DNA from: Streptomyces sp. SID13031
GTDB lineage: Bacteria > Actinomycetota > Actinomycetes > Propionibacteriales > Kribbellaceae
Direction of reading: 5' to 3'
Assembly: GCF_010548305.1 (NCBI RefSeq)
Contig: NZ_JAAGLV010000003.1
Location: 124,001 to 188,000, forward strand
DNA: 64,000 bases
Both the position numbers and the translations under genes were made by a program. The notes under the pieces are model-generated. The model searched no databases. It had not been told where the DNA came from and saw nothing but the letters and a program-made list of their open reading frames with translations. Below are positions 27,570 through 37,116 of this stretch, one piece after another. Within the stretch, counting starts at the first letter, position 1. The number at the start of each line of letters is the position of its first letter.

Positions 27570-28745
27570 TTACTTCGCAGCCAGCTCGGCGGCCCGCTTG
27601 GCGGCGCCGTCCATCGTGTCGACCCGCTCGAGTCCGGCCAGGCCGGCCTCATCGAGGATCCGGCGACCCTCCTCGGCGTTGTTACCGTCCAGCCGGACGA
27701 CCAGCGGCTTGTTCACGGCCTCACCGCGGGCGGCCAGCAGCTCGAACGCCTGGACGATGCCGTTCGCGACCGCGTCACAGGCGGTGATACCGCCGAAGAC
27801 GTTCACGAAGACGCTCTTCACCTGGGCGTCGGAGATGATGATCTCCAGCCCGTTCGCCATCACCTCGGCGGACGCGCCGCCACCGATGTCGAGGAAGTTG
27901 GCCGGCTTGACGCCACCGAACTCCTCACCGGCGTAGGCGACCACGTCGAGGGTGCTCATCACGAGGCCCGCGCCGTTGCCGATGATGCCGACGGAGCCGT
28001 CGAGCTTCACGTAGTTGAGGCCCTTGGCCTTGGCCGCGGCCTCCAGCGGGTCCTCGGCCGACGAGTCGGCGTAGTCCGCGAACTCCGGGTGCCGGAACTC
28101 GGCGTTCTCGTCCAGGCTGACCTTGCCGTCCAGCGCCTCGACGTTGCCGTCCTTGAGCTTGACCAGCGGGTTCACCTCGACCAGCGTGGCGTCCTCGGCC
28201 AGGAAGACCTGGTACAGCTTGACGATCTCCGGCGCGACCGCGTCGATGATGTCGGCCGGGTATCCAGCTGCCGTTGCGATATCCCGGGCCTTGGCCTCGT
28301 CGACACCGGAGGCCGGGTCGATCGAGATCTTGGCGACCGCATCCGGGTTCGTGTGCGCGACCTCTTCGATCTCCATGCCGCCGGCGGCGGAGGCGATGCA
28401 GAGGTAGTTGCGGTTGGCCCGGTCGATCAGGAAGGAGAAGTAGTACTCCTCCGCGATCGCCGCGGCCGGCACGATGTTCAGCGTCTTGACGACGTGACCC
28501 TTGATGTCCAGACCAAGGATCTCGCGGGCGCGCTCCTCGGCCTCGTCGGGGTTGGCGGCGAGCTTGACGCCGCCGGCCTTGCCACGACCACCGGTCAGCA
28601 CCTGGGCCTTCACCACGACTGTGCCACCGCCGAGCTTCTCGGCCGCCGCGCGGGCTTCCTCGGGCGTGTGGACGACTTCACCCACCGTCGTCCGTACACC
28701 GTGCTTGGCGAAGACAGCCTTCGCCTGGTACTCCATCAAGTCCAC
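27570..28745 (-). CDS. sucC: ADP-forming succinate-CoA ligase subunit beta
   Basis: 391 residues with an ATP-grasp domain at the N-terminus ([34 protein letters not shown]) and a CoA-ligase domain at the C-terminus ([36 protein letters not shown]). The GTG at 28745 follows GAGGGA by about nine bases; an ATG three codons later is possible. First gene of sucCD. Confidence 0.97.
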   Translation of the reverse strand: MDLMEYQAKAVFAKHGVRTTVGEVVHTPEEARAAAEKLGGGTVVVKAQVLTGGRGKAGGVKLAANPDEAEERAREILGLDIKGHVVKTLNIVPAAAIAEEYYFSFLIDRANRNYLCIASAAGGMEIEEVAHTNPDAVAKISIDPASGVDEAKARDIATAAGYPADIIDAVAPEIVKLYQVFLAEDATLVEVNPLVKLKDGNVEALDGKVSLDENAEFRHPEFADYADSSAEDPLEAAAKAKGLNYVKLDGSVGIIGNGAGLVMSTLDVVAYAGEEFGGVKPANFLDIGGGASAEVMANGLEIIISDAQVKSVFVNVFGGITACDAVANGIVQAFELLAARGEAVNKPLVVRLDGNNAEEGRRILDEAGLAGLERVDTMDGAAKRAAELAAK

Positions 28746-28928
28746 GACTGTGGTCCCTCTCTCGCCTGTTCGAGTTAGGCCGCGGCAGGCTGCGGTGCTA
28801 GAGAGGCACGGTCGCCGGCGCGTTCCGTCGGGCTGAGACTAGCCACCTCCGTACCCCGCGCGACAGTCGGGGTACACGCTGAGACGACCGTCACAGGCCG
28901 CTTGCGCTCGCGTGAAAGGCTGGTTGCC

Positions 28929-30566
28929 ATGACAGAACAAGCGACCAGACCAGCTGACGACTGGTGGCGTAGTGCCGTCGTCTACCAGGTTTACCCTCGG
29001 TCGTTCGCGGACGCGGACGGTGACGGCACGGGCGACGTGAACGGTATCCGCTCCCGGCTGCCGTACCTGGCCGAGCTCGGCATCGACGCGATCTGGATCA
29101 GCCCGTGGTACCCGTCCCCGCTGCTCGACGGCGGGTACGACGTGTCCGACTACCGCGACATCAACCCGGAGTTCGGCACCCTCGCGGACGCCGACGCGCT
29201 GATCGCCGAGGCGCACGCGCTGGGGATCCGGATCCTGATCGACCTGGTCCCGAACCACTGCTCCTGGGACCACCCGGCGTTCAAGGCGGCGCTGGCCGCG
29301 CCCAAGGGCTCCCCCGAGCGCGACCTGTTCTGGTTCCGCGACGGCAAGGAAGGTGGGCTGCCGCCGACGAACTGGCCGGCCGCCTTCGGTGGTGGCGCCT
29401 GGCAGCAGATCGAGGACGGCCAGTGGTACCTGCACATGTTCGACATCTCGCAGCCGGACTGGAACTGGGACAACCCCAAGGTGATCGAGGAGTTCGACTC
29501 GATCCTGCGGTTCTGGTTCGACCGCGGTATCGACGGCTTCCGGATCGACGTCGCCGACTCGATGGCCAAGGACGCGTCGCTGCCGGACGTACCGCTGAAG
29601 GACGGTGAGCCGACCCGGGACAAGTACGTCGGCAACCCGTTCTACGACCAGCCCGGTGTGCACGCCATCCACCAGCGCTGGCGGGCGGTCGCCGACGAGT
29701 ACGCCGGTACTCCGCAGGGGCCGCGCGTGTTCGTGGCCGAGGCGTGGCTGTCCCCGGCCGAGCGGCTGGCGCAGTACGTCCGCTCGAACGAGTTGCACTC
29801 CGCGTTCAACTTCGACGTACTCCGGTCCGCCTGGGACGCGAAGGAGCTGCGGCAGGTCATCGACTACACCACCGAGAGCCTCTGGGCTGTCGGTGCGCCG
29901 GCGACCTGGGTACTGAGCAACCACGACACCGTCAGGCACCGCACCCGCTACGGCCGGGATCAGCAGCAGGCATTGGAGGGTGCGGGCGTAGTACCGGTTG
30001 ATCTGGCGCTGGGTCTACGTCGGGCCCGGGCGGCGGCTCTACTGGAGCTGGCGCTGCCCGGTGGCGCCTACATCTACCAGGGCGATGAGCTGGGCTTGCC
30101 TGAGGTGGAGGACCTGCCGGAGGACGTACTGGACGACCCCACTTGGGAGCGCTCGGGTCATACCGTCCGCGGGCGCGACGGGTGCCGTGTGCCCATCCCG
30201 TGGAGCGGTAGCGAGCCGCCGTACGGCTTCGGCACTGGTGACAGCCAGCCCTGGCTCCCGCAGCCGACGGACTGGGCGCCCCTGACCGCAGAGTCCGAGG
30301 TGGCCGACCCCAACAGCCACCTTGCTCTCTACAAGGCAGCGCTGCACATCCGCCGCGAGGAAGAGGCACTCGGCGAGGGCCGGCTGGCCTGGGACACCGA
30401 AGCACCCGACGGCGTCCTCTCCTTCACCCGCGACCCCGGCTTCCGCTGCGTGGTCAACGTGAGCGAGCAGCCGATCGACCTCCCCGCCGGCGAGGTACTG
30501 CTCGCCAGCGAGCCCCTCACCGGCAACAAGCTGCCGGTGGACGCCACCGTCTGGCTGAAGGTCTGA
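28929..30566 (+). CDS. GH13 alpha-glucosidase (oligo-1,6-glucosidase type)
   Basis: 545 residues, cytoplasmic (no signal). The ATG at 28929 starts the family N-terminus (WWRSAVVYQVYPRSFADADGD). Catalytic residues are D207 (GFRIDVAD), E271 (VFVAEAW) and D333 (LSNHDTV); LVPNHCSWDHP is conserved region I. It should hydrolyse short alpha-glucosides imported by the convergent ABC operon (34120-30812), the usual partnership in actinobacteria. The substrate (maltose, isomaltose, trehalose or sucrose) cannot be fixed from sequence alone. Confidence 0.93.
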   Translation: MTEQATRPADDWWRSAVVYQVYPRSFADADGDGTGDVNGIRSRLPYLAELGIDAIWISPWYPSPLLDGGYDVSDYRDINPEFGTLADADALIAEAHALGIRILIDLVPNHCSWDHPAFKAALAAPKGSPERDLFWFRDGKEGGLPPTNWPAAFGGGAWQQIEDGQWYLHMFDISQPDWNWDNPKVIEEFDSILRFWFDRGIDGFRIDVADSMAKDASLPDVPLKDGEPTRDKYVGNPFYDQPGVHAIHQRWRAVADEYAGTPQGPRVFVAEAWLSPAERLAQYVRSNELHSAFNFDVLRSAWDAKELRQVIDYTTESLWAVGAPATWVLSNHDTVRHRTRYGRDQQQALEGAGVVPVDLALGLRRARAAALLELALPGGAYIYQGDELGLPEVEDLPEDVLDDPTWERSGHTVRGRDGCRVPIPWSGSEPPYGFGTGDSQPWLPQPTDWAPLTAESEVADPNSHLALYKAALHIRREEEALGEGRLAWDTEAPDGVLSFTRDPGFRCVVNVSEQPIDLPAGEVLLASEPLTGNKLPVDATVWLKV

Positions 30567-30573
30567 GCCAACG

Positions 30574-30610
30574 CCGAGGGCCCGGATCCTGATCGGATCC
30601 GGGCCCTCGG
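30574..30610. terminator. Bidirectional terminator between GH13 and the sugar ABC operon
   Basis: A perfect 16-bp inverted repeat (CCGAGGGCCCGGATCC at 30574-30589 and its complement at 30595-30610) with a 5-nt loop lies eight bases after the GH13 stop. Three GGTCAC repeats follow at about 30609-30628. Confidence 0.88.
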
Positions 30611-30630
30611 TCACTTGGTCACGTCGGTCA

Positions 30631-30759
30631 CTAGGTGCGGTCAGCTTTGTCGCGATCCCGCCGGTCCTGCTCTTCCCGGGCGCGACGCTCCTGCTCTTCG
30701 CGGTCCCTGCGTTCCCGGTCCTCTTGATCGCGCTTGTTCCGGTTATCTCCGTAGCTCAC
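30631..30759 (-). CDS. Small highly charged ORF (42 residues) at the end of the ABC operon
   Basis: GTG at 30759 follows a strong GGAGGTG nine bases upstream, and the frame ends in TAG. Almost all residues are Arg, Glu, Asp, Lys or Gln (start SYGDNRNKRDQEDRERRD, then REEQERRAREEQDRR), giving an imperfect REEQ(E/D)RR repeat and a probable single helix or coiled coil without hydrophobic core. It lies 52 bp after the permease stop and before the shared terminator, so it may be the last gene of the operon. No function is recognised. The strong ribosome site argues for translation. Confidence 0.6.
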   Translation of the reverse strand: MSYGDNRNKRDQEDRERRDREEQERRAREEQDRRDRDKADRT

Positions 30760-30811
30760 TTTTCACACCTCCAAGCGGCTAGGTCTTCGACCATACGCCG
30801 ATTGAAGGCAC

Positions 30812-31663
30812 TTACTTCACGCCGCCCGCGGTCAGGCCGGCGACGATGCGGCGCTGGAAGAGCAGCACCGCGATCACCAGCGGAATCGTGACGATGACGC
30901 CGGCCGCCATCTGGCTTCCGAACGGCTGGTCCCGTCCCGACGCACCGGCGAACTGCGAGATGATCACGTTCGCGGTCTGGTGATCCTTCTTCTGGACCAT
31001 CGCCAGCGCGATCAGGAACTCGTTCCAGGCCGCGATGAAGGTGATGATCGCGGTCGTGAAGACGCCTGGCGCCGCCAGCGGCAGGATCACCTTGCGGAAC
31101 GCCTGCGCCGGGGTGCAGCCGTCGACCATCGCGGCCTGCTCCAGCTCGCGCGGCATCTGGCGGAAGAACGAGGTCAGGGTCCAGACCGCCAGTGGCAGGG
31201 CGAACGACAAACTCGGCACGATCATCGACTGGTAGGTGTTGATCCACTTGATGTCGACGAACAGCTTCAGCAGCGGAACGATCAGCGAGATCCCGGGGAA
31301 CATCGACGTCGTGATGATGATCGCGAGGACGAGATTCTTGAACCGGAAATCCAGCCGCGCCAGTGTGTATGCCGCCACCAGACCGATCACCAGGGTCAGG
31401 ATCGTCACCGTCCCGGCCACCAGCAGGCTGTTCGCCAGACCACGGCCGAAGCCGGTGCCGGACTTGAAGACGTCCTTGATGTTGTCGATCGAGAACGGCC
31501 TCGGAATGATCGAGTTGTCGAACTGGTCGCTGGGCCGCCGGAGCGCGGACACCACCATCCAGTAGAACGGCAACAGGCAGTAGAGAACGATCACGGCGAC
31601 GCCGAGCAGGGGCGCGTACCTACGGAGCGGGCTGCCTTCAGCCCTGATTGTCGTAGCCATCAC
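30812..31663 (-). CDS. Carbohydrate ABC transporter permease (MalG type)
   Basis: 283 residues with six membrane segments. The cytoplasmic coupling loop has the EAA-type motif EQAAMVDGCTPAQAFRKVILP. Forms the channel with the adjacent MalF-type permease for import of a sugar delivered by the binding protein at 32801-34120. Its ATG overlaps the previous stop by four bases. No ATPase gene is present; a shared MsiK-like ATPase elsewhere is the usual solution in actinobacteria. Confidence 0.93.
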   Translation of the reverse strand: MMATTIRAEGSPLRRYAPLLGVAVIVLYCLLPFYWMVVSALRRPSDQFDNSIIPRPFSIDNIKDVFKSGTGFGRGLANSLLVAGTVTILTLVIGLVAAYTLARLDFRFKNLVLAIIITTSMFPGISLIVPLLKLFVDIKWINTYQSMIVPSLSFALPLAVWTLTSFFRQMPRELEQAAMVDGCTPAQAFRKVILPLAAPGVFTTAIITFIAAWNEFLIALAMVQKKDHQTANVIISQFAGASGRDQPFGSQMAAGVIVTIPLVIAVLLFQRRIVAGLTAGGVK

Positions 31664-32706
31664 ATACCTCCGGCTGACAGTCCGGCCAGGCCGGCTGTGC
31701 CTACACCGGGCGGTGCGGCATCGCCCGACGACTTCTTCTTCTTCTTGGGCTTCGCGACGTCACCGACGACATCGGCGCCGAGCAGCTTGACGAAGGCGAA
31801 CGCCACCACCGCGACATAGATGAAGAGCAACGTCGCGTAGGCCGCCGCCGGACCGTATCTGGTGTTGAACGCCTCGTCGTAGGCGAGCATCGAGAGCGTC
31901 TCGACCGAGTCCTTGTGTGGACCGACCAGCACGAACGGCAGGTCGAAGATGCGCAGTGTGTCGAGCATCCGGAACAGCACTGCGACCAGCAACGCCGGCT
32001 TCACCAGCGGAAGCGTGATCATCCGGAACTGCTGGAACGGAGAGGCGCCATCCACCTTGGCAGCCTCATAGACCTCGGCCGGGATCGTCTGCAGGCCCGC
32101 CAGTACCAGCAGTCCGATGAACGGAGCGGTCTTCCAGGTGTCGGCGATGATGACCGAGGCCACCGATTGCCAGCCCTCCGTGGACCAGAGGATCTGCGTG
32201 CCGAGGACCGAGTTCATGACACCGTCGGCCTGGAAGATCCATTTCCACAGCAGGGCGGAAACCACAGTAGGGATCGCCCAGGGGACCAGGATGCTGGCCC
32301 GGACGATGCCGCGGCCCCTGAACGCCTTGTGCATCACCAGGGCCATCGCGACACCGAGCACCGTCTCGAGGACGACGCAGGTGATCGTGAAGAACGTGGT
32401 GTTGTAGAACGCGTTCCAGAATCGATCGGCGGTATCGCCGCTGAAGATCGCCGTGTAGTTGCCGAGGCCGACATAAACGTCGCCCTCGTTGACGAAGCCG
32501 GTCTCGGGATCTACGCCGCCCGGCTTGTACAAAGACGTACGAAGTGCCGAGACGATCGGGAAAGCGACGACCAGGCCGAGCACTAGCAGCGTCGGCGACA
32601 GCAGTAGCGCCGCAAGCTTCCCGGTGCCCTCGTCGTGACGTCTCACCTTCCCCGACTCCGGGGGTTCATTCACCGGTCGTGACGCGACCGGGGCGGGTGC
32701 ACTCAC
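31660..32706 (-). CDS. Carbohydrate ABC transporter permease (MalF type)
   Basis: 348 residues. A soluble N-terminal stretch of about 30 residues precedes six membrane segments; the coupling motif is YEAAKVDGASPFQQFRMITLP. The C-terminus ends in a Lys-rich tail (AKPKKKKKSSGD). Second gene of the operon after the binding protein, with a hairpin in the 94-bp gap between them. Confidence 0.92.
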   Translation of the reverse strand: MSAPAPVASRPVNEPPESGKVRRHDEGTGKLAALLLSPTLLVLGLVVAFPIVSALRTSLYKPGGVDPETGFVNEGDVYVGLGNYTAIFSGDTADRFWNAFYNTTFFTITCVVLETVLGVAMALVMHKAFRGRGIVRASILVPWAIPTVVSALLWKWIFQADGVMNSVLGTQILWSTEGWQSVASVIIADTWKTAPFIGLLVLAGLQTIPAEVYEAAKVDGASPFQQFRMITLPLVKPALLVAVLFRMLDTLRIFDLPFVLVGPHKDSVETLSMLAYDEAFNTRYGPAAAYATLLFIYVAVVAFAFVKLLGADVVGDVAKPKKKKKSSGDAAPPGVGTAGLAGLSAGGM

Positions 32707-32752
32707 CTCTGCCTCCTTCTGGCTCCGGGCAGAACCCGGGCTCTGACAGGTA

Positions 32753-32789
32753 GGGGTCGGTACGCAGCGTTCCGCTGCGCACCGACCCC
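32753..32789 (-). terminator. Intra-operon hairpin between binding protein and permeases
   Basis: GGGGTCGGT and CGCAGCG pair with CGCTGCG and ACCGACCCC (one internal mismatch, TTC loop). It lies 11 bp after the binding-protein stop and before the permeases. Such hairpins commonly stabilise or attenuate transcripts so that binding protein exceeds permease. Confidence 0.75.
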
Positions 32790-32800
32790 ATCCACTCGGA

Positions 32801-34120
32801 TCATTGAGTGATAAGGCTGCTCAGCTTGGTCTGCAGGTCGGTCAGCGCCTGCTTCGGCTGCTTCTTGCTGGTGAGAGCGTCGTACGCCGCTTCCTGGACG
32901 GCAGCGGTGACATCGCCGTACTTGACCACCGAGGGACGCGGCTGCGCCTTCTCGATCGACGCCTTCAGCGGCGCCAGGTACGGGAACGTCTTGTTCAGCG
33001 CCGGGTCGTCGTACAACGAGGCCCAGCTCGGGGCCTGCGAGGACGCCTGCAGGTTCGCGCGCTGCCGTTCCTCACTGGCCATGAACTTGATGAAGTCGGC
33101 CGCGGTCGCCTTGTTCTTGGCGAAGGCGCTGATCGCGTAGTTGTGACCACCGAGCGTCGAGACGCCCGGGCCGGTCTTGCCCGGCAGCGGAGCGACACCG
33201 AACTTGCCCGCCACCTTCGACGAGCCGTCGGTCTTCGAGGCCAGCGCGTAGACGTACGGCCAGTTGCGGTGGAAGAGCAGCTTGCCGTCCTGGAAGGCGC
33301 GGCGGCCCTCTTCTTCCTTATAGGTGATGGCGGCCTTCGGAATGGCTCCGGACGCGAAGCCCTTGGTGAGCTCCTCGAGGCCGGCCAGCGCCTCCGGGGT
33401 GTCCACGTTCGGCTTGCCGTCCTTGCCGACGACGACGCCGCCCGCGGAGTTGACCGCCTCGGAGAAGTTCACCGTCAGGCCTTCGTACTTCTCGAACTGA
33501 CCGGCGTAGCAGTTCACGCCCTTACCCTCGGGCAGTGCCGCAACCTTCTGGCAGGCGGCGAGCATCTCGTCCCAGGTGGTCGGCGGCGTCACACCGGCCT
33601 TGTCCAGCAGATCCTTGCGGTAGTAGAGCAGCCCACCGTCCGACGTGATCGGGACCGCGTACAGCTTGTCCCGGTACTTCGCGGTCTCGACGGTCGCCGG
33701 GATCGCCTTGCCGAGGCTGGGGAACTGGTCTTGTGGTAGTTCCAGAATCCACCGGTTGGCGGCGAACTCCGCGGTCCAGACGACGTCCAGGTTGAGGACA
33801 CTGAACGAGTCCTGCTTGTTCTGGGCGTTCTGGACCATCTGCTGCCGCTGGCCATCGGCCGACTCCGGCAGCTCGGAGACGGTGACTTTCTCATCCGGGT
33901 GCTGCGAGTTCCAGGCTGCGACCTGGTCCGGCAGGAAGCCGGAGGTGTCCTTGCCGGTGGCAAACGTGATCGGGCCCTTACCCTCGAGCGCGGCAACCCC
34001 GGTCGTCGCCCCACCGCCGCTGCTGCTGTCGTCACCGCCACACGCGGACGCGAGCAGCAGGAGGCTGCCGACGACCGCCGAAGCGACCGCCTTGCGTGTG
34101 TGTGATCGTTCAAACCTCAT
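32801..34120 (-). CDS. Sugar ABC transporter substrate-binding lipoprotein
   Basis: 439 residues. A lipoprotein signal ends in LLASAC with the lipidated Cys at residue 27, followed by a Gly/Ser/Asp linker. The body is a family 1 extracellular solute-binding protein (ITFATGKDTSGFLPDQVAAW, VPITSDGGLLYYRKDLLDKAG, GGHNYAISAFAKNKATAADF). The convergent cytoplasmic alpha-glucosidase suggests an alpha-glucoside substrate, by context only. First gene of the operon. Confidence 0.93.
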   Translation of the reverse strand: MRFERSHTRKAVASAVVGSLLLLASACGGDDSSSGGGATTGVAALEGKGPITFATGKDTSGFLPDQVAAWNSQHPDEKVTVSELPESADGQRQQMVQNAQNKQDSFSVLNLDVVWTAEFAANRWILELPQDQFPSLGKAIPATVETAKYRDKLYAVPITSDGGLLYYRKDLLDKAGVTPPTTWDEMLAACQKVAALPEGKGVNCYAGQFEKYEGLTVNFSEAVNSAGGVVVGKDGKPNVDTPEALAGLEELTKGFASGAIPKAAITYKEEEGRRAFQDGKLLFHRNWPYVYALASKTDGSSKVAGKFGVAPLPGKTGPGVSTLGGHNYAISAFAKNKATAADFIKFMASEERQRANLQASSQAPSWASLYDDPALNKTFPYLAPLKASIEKAQPRPSVVKYGDVTAAVQEAAYDALTSKKQPKQALTDLQTKLSSLITQ

Positions 34121-34330
34121 CGTGTACCTGCCCTCTCCCGATGCGAACTCCTGGTCCTGCGTCGGTCGTCCACAGACCCCACCACGCTGCGAGCCGGCCT
34201 ATCCGGACAGTAACCGAGATCGGGGGCGATGTGTCCTGAGCCACACATCTTGCCGATCCCGGTGCCATGAACGGACTTAACGCATGGCTGTATGCGACCG
34301 CGATTCCACACCGTGCACAACCAGGTGTTT

Positions 34331-34356
34331 CTTAACGATTAGGTATTACCGATTAG
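34331..34356. promoter_or_regulatory. AT-rich motif with CGATTAG direct repeats in a 380-bp gap
   Basis: The gap 34121-34500 holds no gene. Its one striking feature is CGATTAG at 34336 and again at 34350 (14-bp period), with the dyad GGTATTACC (34342-34350) between them. In this GC-rich context it looks like a regulator site or promoter for the sugar operon, although it lies over 200 bp from the binding-protein start. The rest of the gap shows nothing clear besides the hairpin at its right end. Confidence 0.35.
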
Positions 34357-34475
34357 TAACATGCGATCCGTGGGCAGGACGGACCGGATCGGCTGCACAA
34401 AGTCGTCGGCACGCTCCGGAACGGATCCGCCGCTCTCGCGCCGGCGTTGCGGAGGGCAACGGGTGAGAGGAGTCC

Positions 34476-34496
34476 CCGGCCTGGTGTTCAGGCCGG
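34476..34496 (-). terminator. Terminator hairpin after the B12-binding protein gene
   Basis: CCGGCCTG and CAGGCCGG around a 5-nt loop lie four bases beyond the stop on the minus strand. Confidence 0.65.
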
Positions 34497-34500
34497 TGTT

Positions 34501-34917
<417 letters not shown>

Positions 34918-34985
34918 GAGCACTACCTCTCGATCCGCGGACGCGGCATTGCGCCAGGTGACCATCGCAGGCTATCCGAGCGAGA

Positions 34986-35012
34986 TCTTACGGATAAGAC
35001 ACGGTGCCGTGT
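34986..35012. promoter_or_regulatory. Two adjacent dyads between the B12 protein and the hydrolase
   Basis: TCTTA-CGGA-TAAGA (34986-34999) abuts ACACGG-TG-CCGTGT (34999-35012) in the divergent intergenic region. They look like operator sites for one or both genes. The regulator is unknown. Confidence 0.4.
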
Positions 35013-35101
35013 GTTCCCGGCCACGCGACCTGGGAACCGGTTACCGTGAGAAGAGATCGGACCAGTTGTACGGGGGGTCTGATTGGGAGTGAGGAGACGC
35101 G

Positions 35102-35947
35102 ATGACCGCTGACGGCATCCGGGAAGCTCTCGAGGGACTCAAGTACGGCGCCCGCTCGGTGCTGTCACCCCGCGGTCTGCAGGGTGCCGCCGTCGAGCTC
35201 GGCTGGCTCACCACGCATCTGGCCATGTACCCGCTCGGCCTGGTCAGCGGCTCCGGCGCCCGCACCGAGCGGCTCAACCTGAGCGGCCTGACGCCGGCCC
35301 AGCGCAGTCTCCTGGTCGGTGACGTCCGCGCCGCCGGTACGCCGATCCTGCTCGCTCACGGCATCATCGACAACCACACGGTCTTCGCCCTGATGCGCCG
35401 CCAGTTGCTCCGCCGTGGCTTCACCCGGATCCAGACCTTCTCGTACTCACCACTGACGCTCGACGTCCGTAGTACCGCCGAGCGGATGGGCGCCGAGATC
35501 GAGCGGCTCTGCGAGGAGTCGGGCTCGGAGCAGATCCACATCGTCGGACACAGCCTCGGCGGCCTGATCGCCCGGTACTACGTGCAGCGGCTCGGTGGCG
35601 CCGATCGCGTCCACACCTGCGTCACGCTCGGGACCCCGCACCAGGGCACGGTCGCCGCGCGGCTGCTGCCGTGGCCACTGGTGAAGCAGCTCCGGCCGGA
35701 CAGCGACCTGATGACCGAGCTGGCCGAGCCGGCGCCGGACTGCCAGACCCGGTTCGTGGCGTTCTACAGCGATGTCGACCAGCTGATCGTGCCGCAGCGC
35801 CGGGCCCGGATCCTGCATCCCGACCTGATCGCGCGCAACATCCGGGTCGACGGGGTGGGACACCTGTCGCTGCCGTTCCACGGAGAGGTCGTGCACCAGA
35901 TCACCGGGATGCTCTCGCACCTCGACGAGCAGGACACAGTTGCATGA
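35102..35947 (+). CDS. Alpha/beta hydrolase, lipase-like
   Basis: 281 residues, ATG after GAGGAG. Core motifs: ILLAHGIIDNHTVF (oxyanion region), HIVGHSLGGLIARYYVQRLG with the nucleophile Ser in GHSLGG, YSDVDQLIVP with a candidate acid, and GVGHLSLPFHGEV with the catalytic His. This pattern resembles PGAP1-like and Streptomyces/Pseudomonas lipase folds. No classical signal peptide is visible, so location is uncertain. Divergent from the B12-binding protein gene. Confidence 0.82.
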   Translation: MTADGIREALEGLKYGARSVLSPRGLQGAAVELGWLTTHLAMYPLGLVSGSGARTERLNLSGLTPAQRSLLVGDVRAAGTPILLAHGIIDNHTVFALMRRQLLRRGFTRIQTFSYSPLTLDVRSTAERMGAEIERLCEESGSEQIHIVGHSLGGLIARYYVQRLGGADRVHTCVTLGTPHQGTVAARLLPWPLVKQLRPDSDLMTELAEPAPDCQTRFVAFYSDVDQLIVPQRRARILHPDLIARNIRVDGVGHLSLPFHGEVVHQITGMLSHLDEQDTVA

Positions 35948-36052
35948 AAGTTCTTCCTGACATAGCAGCCTTCTGAGCGCTCAAGCCGATGCACGTGCAG
36001 CCGCGCATGCAAAAGTTTCGTGAAGGTAGGGCCAAGAAGGGGGTGGCAGGGT

Positions 36053-36081
36053 TTGTCGGCTCGTTGCGGTTCCGTTATGGT
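36053..36081 (+). promoter_or_regulatory. Promoter of the M23 peptidase gene
   Basis: TTGTCG (36053-36058) and TATGGT (36076-36081) are separated by 17 bp, a good sigma-70-type arrangement. The transcript would start near 36088, right at the hairpin that follows. Confidence 0.6.
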
Positions 36082-36090
36082 GCATGAGCC

Positions 36091-36116
36091 CCCGAGGGGA
36101 ATAAAAAACCCTCGGG
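36091..36116 (+). other. 5'-leader hairpin with A-rich loop
   Basis: CCCGAGGG (36091-36098) pairs with CCCTCGGG (36109-36116) around the loop GAATAAAAAA. It begins the predicted leader, about 60 bp before the start codon. It may stabilise the mRNA or act as a protein or ligand site. The conserved blocks of the c-di-AMP (ydaO) riboswitch, common before such peptidases, were not seen. Confidence 0.5.
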
Positions 36117-36173
36117 AGTGGACAGACAGCTGCCCCACCCCAGCCCCCTCCCCTGTGACCGAAAGGCCACGTT

Positions 36174-37073
36174 GTGTCCCAGCACCGTGCCGCGGCCAGC
36201 CGCGTCACGCCCGGCAAGCCTGCCGACGCTGCGCGCAAGACCGGCGCAGGACGTCACAGTGCCAAGCATCGTGTTGCCCGGCGTAACACCCCCAGCAGTA
36301 CGCAGGTAGTAGGACTGACAGCGGCCCTCGCGGCTGCGGCCGGAGCCGTCGGCTTCAGCCACAGCGCTCTGGCCACCCCGACGTCGGCGAACTCCGCGGT
36401 CAACATCGCCGCCCTCAGCCTGGGCGACGGGCAGCTGTCCGAGTTGACCACTGCGCGGATCGAGCGCCGCAACCTCGCCACCCGTGACTCCTCCCGGGTC
36501 GAGCTCACCAGCACGGACACCAACAAGAAGCAGGCCGCGGCCGACCGGACCGCGAAGGCCCGGGCCGCGAAGCTCGCCGTCACCCGCGACCTGACCGCCA
36601 AGCGCGCCACCGCCCTCGCCAACGCCAAGGCCACCTACGAGCTGGCCCAGAAGAACGCCCGCGAGTCGGCCACCCGCTGCGAGATGATGATCTCGGGCTA
36701 CCACATCACGGCCGGCTTCGGTCAGGCCGGCGGCCGCTGGGCCCGCGATCACACCGGGACCGACTTCGCAGCCCCGATCGGGACCCCGATCCGCAGCGTG
36801 ATGAAGGGCGTCGTGGTCAGCGCCGAGTTCGCCGGCTCGTACGGCCGGCAGGTCCGCGTCCGGCACGAGGACGGTACCGAGACCTGGTACAACCACATGT
36901 CGAAGTTCAGCGTCGAGCCCGGCGAGACCGTGTACGCCGGTGACCAGGTCGGCGCGGTCGGCGTCACCGGCAACACCACCGGCCCGCACCTGCACTTCGA
37001 GGTCCGGCCGAACGGCAACGACCCGATCGACCCGATGCCGTGGCTGCGCAACCACTGCGGCCTCAATCCCTGA
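36174..37073 (+). CDS. M23 family peptidoglycan endopeptidase
   Basis: 299 residues from GTG, with AAAGG upstream. The long basic head (RVARRNTPSSTQ) precedes a membrane or signal segment (VVGLTAALAAAAGAVGFSHSALA). A charged helical region (about residues 75-160, rich in Ala, Lys, Arg) resembles a coiled coil. The LytM/M23 domain is C-terminal: GFGQAGGRWARDHTGTDFAAP with the zinc His and Asp, WYNHMSKF and TGPHLHFEVRPNG with the HxH site. It likely cuts cell-wall cross-links outside the membrane during growth. Confidence 0.9.
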   Translation: MSQHRAAASRVTPGKPADAARKTGAGRHSAKHRVARRNTPSSTQVVGLTAALAAAAGAVGFSHSALATPTSANSAVNIAALSLGDGQLSELTTARIERRNLATRDSSRVELTSTDTNKKQAAADRTAKARAAKLAVTRDLTAKRATALANAKATYELAQKNARESATRCEMMISGYHITAGFGQAGGRWARDHTGTDFAAPIGTPIRSVMKGVVVSAEFAGSYGRQVRVRHEDGTETWYNHMSKFSVEPGETVYAGDQVGAVGVTGNTTGPHLHFEVRPNGNDPIDPMPWLRNHCGLNP

Positions 37074-37116
37074 TCGAGCCCGCCCGTCAAAGCTTGGTCC
37101 AGAGCCCCGATAAGGC

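Noticed and set aside
36000..36173. c-di-AMP (ydaO) riboswitch before the M23 peptidase
   Set aside because: The conserved sequence blocks were not found; only a simple 8-bp hairpin is present.
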